Shown here: positions 18,343-26,987 of the stretch, piece by piece
How positions within the stretch are numbered: position 1 is the stretch's first letter
Layout: each line of letters opens with the position of its first letter
Source of the DNA: an uncultured Verrucomicrobiae bacterium
GTDB lineage: Bacteria > Verrucomicrobiota > Verrucomicrobiia > Limisphaerales > J093
Direction of reading: 5' to 3'
Length of the DNA stretch: 64,000 bases
NCBI GenBank assembly: GCA_937946835.1
Contig: CALFAV010000030.1
Coordinates: 1-64,000 of the forward strand
The notes under the pieces: generated by a model
Seen by the model: only the letters and a program-made list of their open reading frames with translations
The model's database searches: none
Told to the model about the DNA's origin: nothing
Made by a program: the position numbers and the translations under genes

Positions 18343-21300
18343 ATGAACACTCCCCTGTCTGTGTTGTCCGGAACCACTGCCCCGCGCTGGTTGGCTCTGG
18401 GCCGGCTCCTGGCCGCGTTGGGTCTGGCCCTCACCCGGCCCGAACCATCCGCGCACGGCGGCGAGGCGACACCCATCGAGGTCCGGCGCGCCACCCTCAA
18501 CGGCCAACTCGAGGGCGACAAGGCCCGGCTGGTCATCGAGGCGGATTTGAGCGGGCTGGGCGCCGCCACGCGCCCGGCGGTGTACGGGGCCAACTTCGAG
18601 CAACACCTCGAGGTCCGCGCCGGGGAGATCCATCAGCAGGTGCGGGTGCAGGTCGAGGCGTTGCAGGGGGAGCTGCGCGAACTGGTCTTCGCCCTGGCCG
18701 GCACGGGCGAGGTGCGCCAGGTCACCGGCGAGGGGTTGGCGGACTGGGCCCTGCGCCAAACCCCCGCGGGCCGGCAACTGGTCTTGCGCCTGCAGCGCGG
18801 GGAGGCCCCGGTGAAGCAGTTTGCCGGCGCCTGGAGCGCGGTCACGCCGCTCCCGGAGCTGCCCGCCACGGTCCAACCCTTGACCTTCGCCACCGAGCCG
18901 GCGCTGCTGGCCGGGGGTTTTGTGCGCGTGGACGCACCGCCCGGGTTGACGGTCGAGCCGGGCTCGCTCGCCGGCTTGGTCCCGATCGAACCGCGCTTCC
19001 TGCCCGAAGGGCTGCGGCCGGCGGACACCAACGCCGCCCCGCCGCTGGCCTTCCGCTTCCAGGGGGCCTTGGGTGCGTTGCCGCTGCAGATCGCCCTGGC
19101 CGATCCGGAGGCACGCCGGGTGACCCTGCACGATTTTCAACTGCGCGGGACCCTGGCCGAGGAGCGGGCACATTTCCAACTGAACGCCACCGCCCGCGTG
19201 CCCCGGTCCGCGGGGCGACGGCTCGAGCTGCTCGGCGGGGACGCGGCCCTGGCGGCCGTGGCGGTGCCGGAGGGCGTGCGGTTGCATTTTACCAACGGCG
19301 CCTACGTGGCCGAGTTTGACCGCGCGGGGGAATTTGCGCTGGCGCTGGAGTTCGACGCGGCCGTGCGGCGCACCAACGGCTGGCGGGAGGTGAGTTTTGC
19401 GGTGGCCCCGGCGGCCACCATGCCGGTCCGCCTGGCGGGGTTGCCGGCGGACACACAGTTGCGCCTGCCCGGTGCCGCCCGACCCGAGCGGCAGGGGGAC
19501 GTGTTTCTGAGTCACCTGCCGCCGGACGGTCGGGTGCGGCTGGCCTGGCAGGAGGGCCGGCCCGAGGCGGAGGGACGCCTGTTTTTCTCGGCCGAAATGC
19601 TCGGGCAGGTGACCGTCAGTCCCGGGTTGTTGCGGCAGGCGGCGGTGTTCGATTTCCGGGTGATGCAGGGCGAGATGAGCCGCGTGGATTTGGCCCTGAC
19701 GGGCGACGCGGAGGTCACGCGCGTGGTGGGCGACGCGGTGCTGGCCTGGAACGTTTCGTCGCCGGACGGCAAGGGGCGGCGGCGCCTGGAAGTTCAACTG
19801 AACGCACCTCAGAAGGACAGTTTCAGCCTGGCCGTGCACTTACAGCAGACCTTGGGCGCCTTTCCGTTGTCTCTGACGGCCGCCGGGCTGGAGCCCGAGG
19901 GCGCCACCCGGTTCGCCGGGTTTGTCCGCGTGACCACGCAGGGCGCGGTGCGGCTGGACGTGCTCGAGGCGAGCGGCCTGGCGCAGATTTCGCCGGAGCA
20001 GGTGCCGTTGAGCGACGCAGTCCGGGCGGCGCTGCCCTCACCGGGCCAGACGGTGTTTGCCTACCGGTTTGCCGGCCCCGGCGCGCGGCTGCGGTTGCAG
20101 GCGGAGGATGTCCGGCCGGAGCTGGCCGTGTCCGCGGTGCTGACCTATCACCTGGGCGAGACGGAGTTGGGCATCGAGGCGGAGTTCGAGGTGGACGTGC
20201 GGGAGGCGCCGTTGCGGGAACTGCGGGTGCGGGCGCCGACCGGTTTCAATGTGGTCGCGGTGCAGGCGGCCGGGATGAGCGAGTACCTGGTGTCCGATGC
20301 CGCCGAGGACGCGGTGCAGGTGCGGGTGGTGTACGGCACCCCGGTGCTGGGCCGGCAACTGGTCACGCTGCGGCTGGAGCGCAACGAAAGCTTCCGCGCG
20401 CCGCGCTGGACCCTGCCGCGCCTGGAGGTGCTCGAGGCCCGCGCCACCCGCGGTCAGGTGGGTGTGTCGGCCGACGCCGGCTTCCGGCTCACCCCGGCGC
20501 TCACCCGGGGGTTGGCCGAGATGGCCACGGCCTTTTACCCGAAGCCGCGCCCGGGCCTGCAGGCGGCCTTTCGGATCACCGACGCCGCGTGGGCGGCGGA
20601 CCTGGCGGTGGAGCGGTTGCCGCAAACGGTGCAGGTGGACGCCTTTCACCTCTTTTCGGTGGGCGAGGGCGTGGCCTACGGCAGCTCGGTGTTGAACTAC
20701 CTGATCAGTGGCGCGCCCGTTTCGACCCTGAGCGTGGAACTGCCGGCGGAGGTGGCCAACGTCGAATTCACCGGTCGGAACGTGCGCGCCTCGCAGAAGA
20801 CCGCCGAGGGCTGGCGCGTGGAGTTCAGCCAGCCGCTCTCCGGCGCCTACACCCTGCTGGTCACCTACGACCGCCCGTTCAAGGCGCCGGGCGACCAACT
20901 GGCCTTCACCGGCGCCCGGCCGCTGGGGGTGCAAACCGAGCAGGGCTACACCGTCGTGGTCAGCACCTACCAGTTCCAGGTCCGGCCCGTGAACGTCTCG
21001 GCCGCGTTGACCGCGCTGGAGCCCGGGGAGGTCCCGCCCGAGTTCCGGTTGTTGTTCGACGCCCCGGTGCTGGCCGCCTACCGCTACACCGCGCGGCCGT
21101 TCAACCTCGAGCTGGCCCTCCAGCCCCTGGCCCAGGGCGAAATGCTCAGCCAGGTCGTGGACCGGGCCGCGCTCACCACCCGCATTTCCCGCGACGGCCA
21201 GGCGGTGACCGAGGCGCGCTACTACGTGAAGAACAAAGGCACCCCGCACCTGCGGCTGGTGTTGCCCGAGGACGCCAGCCTCTGGTCGGCCCAGGTCAAC

Positions 21301-24300
21301 AGCAACGCCGTGGTGCCCATCCGCGACGGCCGCACCAATCTGATTCGCCTGCCCCAGCACCCCGATCCCAACACACTCAACGAGGTGGTGATCAAGCTGG
21401 CCACCACCAATGCCCGCCCCCGCCGGCTCGCCCTCGAAACCCCGGCCCTGGCTGCGCCGGTCCTCTTGGCCGACTGGCAACTGCTCCCCGATTCCGACCG
21501 CCGCCTGAGCTTTCAGGCCGGCACCCTCCCGCCGGTGTCCGGAGCCGGGAAGCTCACCGGCTTCGCCGTCCTGGCCCGACTCGGGACAGGTCCCGACCGC
21601 GCCGGCGCATGGCTGCGCGCCCTGGGCATTCTCGCGCTGGCGCTGCTGGCGGTGCGGCTGACGCGCGGACTGGCCCGCACTGCCGGGGGGCGGTTTGCCG
21701 CCAAACGTCTGGGAGCGGCGGCGCTGGCCGTGCTGGCGCTGGCGTTGGCCGGCGGCCTGTTGGCGGGTTGGGTGGCTTCGGCGAAAAAGTCCGGTGCCTC
21801 CGATGGCTTGCGGTTTGTGGCCCCGGTTCAGCCGCCCGGCGCCGTGCTCCGGGCCGAGGTCGTCAACGAGGCGCGGACTGCGACGCTTGGGGGGCACCTC
21901 GGAAGTTTCTGGCCGGCCGGGCTGGCGGTGCTGGCCTGGGCGCTGGCGCGGGGCGCCACCGCGCCGCCCCGCGCCCGCTTTTGGCGGGCGCTGGCGTGGA
22001 CCGCGCTGGCCTGGGCGGCGCTGCGCCAGCCGGACGGCGGCGTGTGTTTTGCCGGTGTGGTCGGGTTGTTCCTGCTGGTCCAGGTGCTGGTCCCGCTCGG
22101 GCGCGCTTGGTGGCGGGTGCCGCCGGCCGCCGGCTCGACCGCGGGGGTGGCCGGAGCGGCGGCCACCGCAACGACGTTGCTGGCGGTCCTGGTCCCGGGG
22201 GTGGGCGGGACGTTGCCCGCGGCCCGTGCGGCTGAGTCGCCGCCCCCGATGGCCGAGCGCGTCGAGCAGGAGCTCCGGGTCGAGGGGGAGTACGTGTTGG
22301 GTCTGGCCCGGTTGCGCTGGCCGGCCACGGCGGGCCAAACCCTGCCGGTGTTGCGGCCGCCGGGGGTGCTCACCGGCTTCGAGCTGCACACCGGTGCGGC
22401 GCGCCTGATTCAGAGTGGCGAGCCGGGCCGCCCCGAACAGGGGCTGCTGGCCGGCACCAACGGATGGATTGAAGCGACGCTCCGGTATCAGGTCCCGGTG
22501 GGGCGGCAGGGCGAGAGCCACGGATTTTATGTTCCGGTGCCGCCCGGACTGGTGAATTCACTCACCCTGAGTGTGGTGGGCCGGGACGTGGAGGTGACCT
22601 CGCCCCAGGCCGTCTCCGGGCAACGGCTTTCTCCGGAGGGCGGGACCAACACGGTGGTGGCGCTGGTGCTGCGGCCGGCGCCGGAGACGTGGATCGGGTG
22701 GCAACCGCGCCAGCGCGACACGCGCCGGGAGGTGGCGGTGTTTTACGCGGACTGGACCCAGGTCTATGTGCCGGGGGCGGGGGCGGTGGGGGGAGTGCAT
22801 GTGGCGCAGGTGCGTCCGGCACAGGGGGAGTTGAGCGAGCTGGTTCTGGAGGTGCCCGAGGGCGCCGCCGTGACCGACGTATCCGCGCCGGGCCTGGCGG
22901 CCTGGCGGTTTGACCCGGACACCCGGCAGTTGCGGGTGCGGCTCAGCCCCGCCCAGTCCCGCGCTTTCAGTGTGCAAATCCGGTCCCAGTCCCCGGCGGG
23001 GGCGCTGCCGGCCGAGTTGAAGGTGGGGCTGATGCGGTTGCGGGGCGCGGCCGGCGAGGTGGGCGTGGTGGGTGTGGCCACGGGCGATGAGGTGCAGGTG
23101 GACGCGGTGGAGGCGGGCGGGCTGGCGGCGATCAACCTCGAGGATTTCCCGTCCTCGGTGCTCGCACCATTGGCGGCCCAAACCCCCGGCCTGGCGGTGC
23201 GCCGCGCCTTCCGGTACGCCAGGGCGGAGGCCGCGCTCCGCCTGCGCGCGGCCCCGGTCGAACCCGAAGTGCGGGTCGAGTCCCAGCAAACCCTCTCGCT
23301 GAGCGAGGACCGCGTGCTGTTGGCGGTCACCTGGACGGTGGACATCACCCGCGCCGGGGTGTTCCGGCTCAGCTTCGCACTGCCGGCCAACCACGAGGTC
23401 GAGTCGCTCAGTGGCCCGGCGCTGAGCCACTGGACGGAGTTGAAGAGCGACCCCACCAACCGGCTGGTCACGCTTCATCTGAAGGGCCGCACGCTGGGAC
23501 GGCAGACCTTTGCGCTCACGCTGGTCGGCCCGGGCGTGCGGGCGGCGTCGAACTGGGTGGTGCCGGTGGTGCACCTGCGCGAGGCGCACCGCGAGCGGGG
23601 GCAGTTGCTGGTGGCGCCCGAGCAGGGGCTGCGGGTGCAGGTGGCCGCGCGCGAGGCCGTCGTGCCGTTTGATCCCGCCGAAGCCGGGGCAAGGCAGAAG
23701 GGGGTGCAGGCCTTCCGTCTGCTGCAGCACCCGTGGCGGCTGAGCCTGGACCTGGAGCCGGTCGAGCCGTGGTTGCAGGTCACCAGCCTCCAGCACGTGA
23801 CGGTGGCGGACGCGCAACTGCTCGTGCAGGCCAACCTCCAGTACGAAATCGAAAACACCGGCGTCAAAACCCTCCTCGTGCGCCTGCCCGCCGCGGCGGA
23901 AAACGTCCGGTTTCGCGGCGAGGCGGTGGCCGACTTCACCCCGCGCGAGGCGCCCGCCGGGGCCGCCGACCGCGACTGGGAGGTCAAACTGCACCGCCGG
24001 GTGATCGGCCGGCACCTGCTCCAGATCAACTACACCCTGCCGTTGGCGCCGACGGCGACCGAGGCGGAAATCCGCGCCGTGCAGGCGCAGGAGGTGAGTT
24101 TGCAGCGGGGCTTCCTCACCCTGGCCGCCGCCGGACGGCTCCAGGCGCGGGTGACGGAGGTGCCGCCCGCCTTGCAGTCCACCGAGTGGCAGGTCATCCC
24201 CCGCGCCCTCCAGCGGGACCTCGCCGCAGCGGCGGCCAGCTACACCTTCCGCCTTATCGAGCCGGCCGCCCGCCTGACGGTGCGGTTGGAACGGCACCAG

Positions 24301-25368
24301 GCCGCCAGCCTTCTGCCGGCCCGGGTCAACCGCGTCGAGCTCAAGTCGGTGGTGGCGGACGACGGCGGGATGCTCACCCACACCCGCTTGGAGCTGGTGC
24401 CGGGCGACAAGCGGCTGCTGCACGTGCGGCTGCCGGCCGGTGCGCAGTTCTGGTTCGCCTTCGTGAATCAAAACAGCGTTTGGCCCTGGAACGACGGGGA
24501 CCAGGTGCTGATTCCGCTGCAACAGCACGCCGGCGGCCGCGACCCGATCGTTGTCGAGTTCTTCCACACCAGCCCGGCCGGCCGGGCGGCACCGGACGAG
24601 CTGGACCTGGCGCTGGTGGGGCCGCGGCTGGATCTGCCCTTGGAAAACGTCACCTGGCAGGTCTTCCTCAACGACCGCTGGCGGGTGAAGTACCGGTCCG
24701 GCACGCTGCAATGGCAGCAGACCCGGCGGACCTACGGCGCCCTGCCGGACTTGGCGGCCTACCTCGACCAGGAATCCGCCCACCGGCGCGAACAGAGCCA
24801 GCAGGCCGAACAATTCCTGTCCCAGGGCAACCGGTGGCTGGAACAGGGCGACACCGGTCGGGCGCGGCAGGCCTTCCAAAACGCCCTCCAACTTTCGCGC
24901 AGCGACGCCGCCTTCAATGAAGACGCGCGGGTGCAACTCCAAAACCTCAAGATGCAACAGGCCCTCATGGGGCTGAACCTGAGCCAGACCCGGGTGACCG
25001 GTCAGGCGCCCGCGCCCGGCGTCGGCGCGGCCCGCACGCCGCCGCCGGCGCGGCAGGTCCCGGAGCGTGGCGCCGTCGAGGAAGGCGCCATCCCGCTGAA
25101 GCTGGCCGAGCGCCTCATCCAACAACAGGAGGCGGCCGCGGCCAGCCCCACCGCCCTGCGGGTGAGTCTGCCCGAAGGGGGTCAGGTGCTCACCTTCACT
25201 CGTCCCCTGGCGGTCGAGGCGTGGACGGATTTGCAGGTGCGCCTGGGCGCGACCACCGCGTCGGACCGGGTCTCGCGCCCCGCCCGGGCGGCGCTGCTGC
25301 TGGCGATCCTGGGCATCGGCTGGGTGCTCCTGCGGCTGACCCCGGGGCGGTCGGCCTTCGACGCTTGA
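18343..25368 (+). CDS. Giant membrane protein built from a tandem ectodomain duplication
   Basis: This 2341-residue protein belongs to no family I can name. It begins with a likely signal or anchor sequence. Residues of about 270-1080 align collinearly with 1308-2125 at a constant offset near 1045. Examples are 445 'MSRVDLALTGDAEVTRV' with 1497 'LSELVLEVPEGAAVTDV', 537 'AVRLDVLEASGLA' with 1582 'EVQVDAVEAGGLA', and 962 'KGTPHLRLVLPED' with the matching strand near 2010. Both copies are rich in beta strand. Between them lie about five or six membrane helices (about 1087-1298). After copy two come a TPR-like stretch ('LSQGNRWLEQGDTGRARQAF', about 2160) and a final helix (2316-2335). It starts 18 bases after the VWA gene, so it is the third gene of the sigma operon and probably an envelope partner of the VWA protein. 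Confidence 0.85.
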   Translation: MNTPLSVLSGTTAPRWLALGRLLAALGLALTRPEPSAHGGEATPIEVRRATLNGQLEGDKARLVIEADLSGLGAATRPAVYGANFEQHLEVRAGEIHQQVRVQVEALQGELRELVFALAGTGEVRQVTGEGLADWALRQTPAGRQLVLRLQRGEAPVKQFAGAWSAVTPLPELPATVQPLTFATEPALLAGGFVRVDAPPGLTVEPGSLAGLVPIEPRFLPEGLRPADTNAAPPLAFRFQGALGALPLQIALADPEARRVTLHDFQLRGTLAEERAHFQLNATARVPRSAGRRLELLGGDAALAAVAVPEGVRLHFTNGAYVAEFDRAGEFALALEFDAAVRRTNGWREVSFAVAPAATMPVRLAGLPADTQLRLPGAARPERQGDVFLSHLPPDGRVRLAWQEGRPEAEGRLFFSAEMLGQVTVSPGLLRQAAVFDFRVMQGEMSRVDLALTGDAEVTRVVGDAVLAWNVSSPDGKGRRRLEVQLNAPQKDSFSLAVHLQQTLGAFPLSLTAAGLEPEGATRFAGFVRVTTQGAVRLDVLEASGLAQISPEQVPLSDAVRAALPSPGQTVFAYRFAGPGARLRLQAEDVRPELAVSAVLTYHLGETELGIEAEFEVDVREAPLRELRVRAPTGFNVVAVQAAGMSEYLVSDAAEDAVQVRVVYGTPVLGRQLVTLRLERNESFRAPRWTLPRLEVLEARATRGQVGVSADAGFRLTPALTRGLAEMATAFYPKPRPGLQAAFRITDAAWAADLAVERLPQTVQVDAFHLFSVGEGVAYGSSVLNYLISGAPVSTLSVELPAEVANVEFTGRNVRASQKTAEGWRVEFSQPLSGAYTLLVTYDRPFKAPGDQLAFTGARPLGVQTEQGYTVVVSTYQFQVRPVNVSAALTALEPGEVPPEFRLLFDAPVLAAYRYTARPFNLELALQPLAQGEMLSQVVDRAALTTRISRDGQAVTEARYYVKNKGTPHLRLVLPEDASLWSAQVNSNAVVPIRDGRTNLIRLPQHPDPNTLNEVVIKLATTNARPRRLALETPALAAPVLLADWQLLPDSDRRLSFQAGTLPPVSGAGKLTGFAVLARLGTGPDRAGAWLRALGILALALLAVRLTRGLARTAGGRFAAKRLGAAALAVLALALAGGLLAGWVASAKKSGASDGLRFVAPVQPPGAVLRAEVVNEARTATLGGHLGSFWPAGLAVLAWALARGATAPPRARFWRALAWTALAWAALRQPDGGVCFAGVVGLFLLVQVLVPLGRAWWRVPPAAGSTAGVAGAAATATTLLAVLVPGVGGTLPAARAAESPPPMAERVEQELRVEGEYVLGLARLRWPATAGQTLPVLRPPGVLTGFELHTGAARLIQSGEPGRPEQGLLAGTNGWIEATLRYQVPVGRQGESHGFYVPVPPGLVNSLTLSVVGRDVEVTSPQAVSGQRLSPEGGTNTVVALVLRPAPETWIGWQPRQRDTRREVAVFYADWTQVYVPGAGAVGGVHVAQVRPAQGELSELVLEVPEGAAVTDVSAPGLAAWRFDPDTRQLRVRLSPAQSRAFSVQIRSQSPAGALPAELKVGLMRLRGAAGEVGVVGVATGDEVQVDAVEAGGLAAINLEDFPSSVLAPLAAQTPGLAVRRAFRYARAEAALRLRAAPVEPEVRVESQQTLSLSEDRVLLAVTWTVDITRAGVFRLSFALPANHEVESLSGPALSHWTELKSDPTNRLVTLHLKGRTLGRQTFALTLVGPGVRAASNWVVPVVHLREAHRERGQLLVAPEQGLRVQVAAREAVVPFDPAEAGARQKGVQAFRLLQHPWRLSLDLEPVEPWLQVTSLQHVTVADAQLLVQANLQYEIENTGVKTLLVRLPAAAENVRFRGEAVADFTPREAPAGAADRDWEVKLHRRVIGRHLLQINYTLPLAPTATEAEIRAVQAQEVSLQRGFLTLAAAGRLQARVTEVPPALQSTEWQVIPRALQRDLAAAAASYTFRLIEPAARLTVRLERHQAASLLPARVNRVELKSVVADDGGMLTHTRLELVPGDKRLLHVRLPAGAQFWFAFVNQNSVWPWNDGDQVLIPLQQHAGGRDPIVVEFFHTSPAGRAAPDELDLALVGPRLDLPLENVTWQVFLNDRWRVKYRSGTLQWQQTRRTYGALPDLAAYLDQESAHRREQSQQAEQFLSQGNRWLEQGDTGRARQAFQNALQLSRSDAAFNEDARVQLQNLKMQQALMGLNLSQTRVTGQAPAPGVGAARTPPPARQVPERGAVEEGAIPLKLAERLIQQQEAAAASPTALRVSLPEGGQVLTFTRPLAVEAWTDLQVRLGATTASDRVSRPARAALLLAILGIGWVLLRLTPGRSAFDA

Positions 25369-25380
25369 GTCGCCGACAGC

Positions 25381-25399
25381 CCGGGGAGCACTGCCCCGG
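25381..25399. terminator. Hairpin after the sigma/VWA/giant-protein operon
   Basis: CCGGGG and CCCCGG flank a 7-base loop, 12 bases past the stop codon. No T-run follows, so it may be only a transcript-stabilising hairpin or part of a weak terminator. Confidence 0.35.
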
Positions 25400-25476
25400 C
25401 GCCCGGGCACCGTGGCGTGGGGAGATGACCACCGGCGAGACAGCGGGGAATGGGGCAGGTTGGTGAAAAGTGCAAT

Positions 25477-25504
25477 TTGCGTGCCGGCTCACCCGTGGCA
25501 TGAT
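25477..25504 (+). promoter_or_regulatory. Possible promoter of the MetE-like gene
   Basis: TTGCGT (25477-25482), 16 bases, CATGAT (25499-25504) is a weak sigma-70-like match. It would leave an untranslated leader of about 85 bases. No known riboswitch core could be recognised in that leader. The remainder of 25400-25598 holds no gene. Confidence 0.25.
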
Positions 25505-25598
25505 TGCGATCGTGATCCAAACTTGTGACGCAGTTCCGGCCCCAAGGTGTTTTGGCCGGGATGCGATTTAACCGAACCCACCCAGCCCTGATCCAAAC

Positions 25599-26849
25599 AT
25601 GGCCTTCACCGCAACCAAAGACCTGATCCTCCCCGCCACCGTGACCGGCTCCTGGCCGCGGCCGCGCTGGTACAATCTGAACCTCTGGGGCCGCCCGCTC
25701 GACACGGCGATGATGGACCCGTGGTTTCGCGAGCAGTTCACCGACGCCCACGCCGTGGTGGTGTCCGACCAGCTCCGCGCCGGCCTGGACATCCTGACCA
25801 CCGGCGATTACCACCTGGACGAGGATGTGGCCGGGCGCTCGTGGCATCACTACCCGCTCCAGCGCTGGAAGGGCCTGGAGCACGAGGAACTCCAGACCGA
25901 AAAGACCCGCTCCCCGTTGCTGTCCTACCCGGTGGGCACGATGCTCGACTCGATCTACAAGACCTGGCGCTGGCCGCGCGTGGTGGGCAAGGTCGAGCAC
26001 GACCCGAAGAACCCGCTCGAGTACGCCAAAATCTGGCGCATCACCCAACAGGCCGCCGCCGCCTCCGGTCGGCCGGTCAAGTTCGGCACCTGCTCGGCCC
26101 AGGTGCTGGCCTTCTTTCTGGACAGCCACACGCCGCTGTACGACCTGGACGACAAGCGCCAGCTCATCTGGGACATGGCCGAGGCGATGAACAAGGAACT
26201 GCGCCAGCTCGCCGCCTGCGGGTGCAAGGTCATCCAGGTCGAGGAGCCCACCCTGCATTTCATGGCCCGGTACAACCCCGAGAAAAAGGACTTCATCAAT
26301 TTTCTCGTGGACGCCTTCAACCGCGAGGTCGAGGGGCTGGAGGACGTCGAGGTGTGGATTCACACCTGCTGGGGCAACCCGAACATGCAAAAAGTCTTCA
26401 GCGACGAATCGTACGCGAACTCGATGGAAATCTACCTCGAACGGCTCAAGGGCGACGTGTGGACCATCGAGGCCACGGAAAACAACTTCAAGGAGCTGCC
26501 GCTGTTCGATGCCTGGAAGCACACCCTGAAGAAGAAAATCGCCGTGGGCGTGATCAGCCACCGCACTCTGCAGGCGGATTTTCCCGAAGTGATCGCCGAG
26601 CGGATTCGCCGCTGCCTGAAGCACATCCCCGCCGACAAGTTGATCCTCTCGAGCGACTGCGGCTTTGGCCGGCAGGGCTTCAATCGCCACCTGGCGTTCT
26701 ACAAGGCGGCCGGCATTCCGCTGGCGCGGAACATCATCCTCAAGGAACTGGGCCTGCCGGAACGTTACGTGCCCGTGGCCGACGAAAAGCTCGCCTGGGA
26801 CCTGTTGCCCGATTACGAGCCGTACACGCACCTCAAGCCGCTGCGCTGA
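25599..26849 (+). CDS. Core MetE-like (cobalamin-independent methyltransferase family) protein
   Basis: This 416-residue protein corresponds only to the catalytic C-terminal barrel of cobalamin-independent methionine synthase; the N-terminal barrel is missing. The zinc ligands are visible: His255 and Cys257 in 'IHTCWGN', Glu291 in 'TIEATENN' as a likely third ligand, and Cys354 in 'SSDCGFGR'. Short 'core' MetE proteins transfer methyl groups to homocysteine from donors other than folate triglutamate in some archaea and bacteria. Related enzymes act on coenzyme M or epoxides, so the acceptor is not certain. It stands alone between the sigma operon and the sulfatase gene. Confidence 0.8.
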   Translation: MAFTATKDLILPATVTGSWPRPRWYNLNLWGRPLDTAMMDPWFREQFTDAHAVVVSDQLRAGLDILTTGDYHLDEDVAGRSWHHYPLQRWKGLEHEELQTEKTRSPLLSYPVGTMLDSIYKTWRWPRVVGKVEHDPKNPLEYAKIWRITQQAAAASGRPVKFGTCSAQVLAFFLDSHTPLYDLDDKRQLIWDMAEAMNKELRQLAACGCKVIQVEEPTLHFMARYNPEKKDFINFLVDAFNREVEGLEDVEVWIHTCWGNPNMQKVFSDESYANSMEIYLERLKGDVWTIEATENNFKELPLFDAWKHTLKKKIAVGVISHRTLQADFPEVIAERIRRCLKHIPADKLILSSDCGFGRQGFNRHLAFYKAAGIPLARNIILKELGLPERYVPVADEKLAWDLLPDYEPYTHLKPLR

Positions 26850-26952
26850 GGCCGGGGCGGGCCATTGGCGGGCGCTCGCGCCGAAGACCGGGAGCCGGGC
26901 TGGGATTTTTCCCACCGGCCCGGCTGCCGAACGGCGCGGGGGGCGAACGGCG

Positions 26953-26981
26953 TTGACGATCCCCGGCCCGGTTTTCAAGTT
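26953..26981 (+). promoter_or_regulatory. Promoter placing the sulfatase mRNA start at its ATG
   Basis: TTGACG (26953-26958), 17 bases, CAAGTT (26976-26981), then 6 bases to the ATG. The -35 is strong and the -10 weak. The distance matches the leaderless arrangement seen elsewhere in the window and supports the ATG at 26988 over the longer open frame. Confidence 0.4.
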
Positions 26982-26987
26982 GCCGCC

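Noticed and set aside
16702-19839. A minus-strand open frame of 1045 codons across the VWA and giant-protein genes
   Set aside because: It is antisense to a VWA domain with intact MIDAS residues and crosses a gene boundary, so it is a shadow.
22558-25410. A minus-strand open frame of 950 codons opposite the giant membrane protein gene
   Set aside because: It has no recognisable motif and is rich in Arg, Gln, Gly and Pro as expected from codon mirroring. The plus-strand protein shows an internal duplication that only makes sense if that frame is real.
25400-25598. Riboswitch (SAM or cobalamin) before the MetE-like gene
   Set aside because: The leader is long enough, but I could find no conserved core such as the B12 box or a kink-turn-like element. 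A covariance-model search would settle it.
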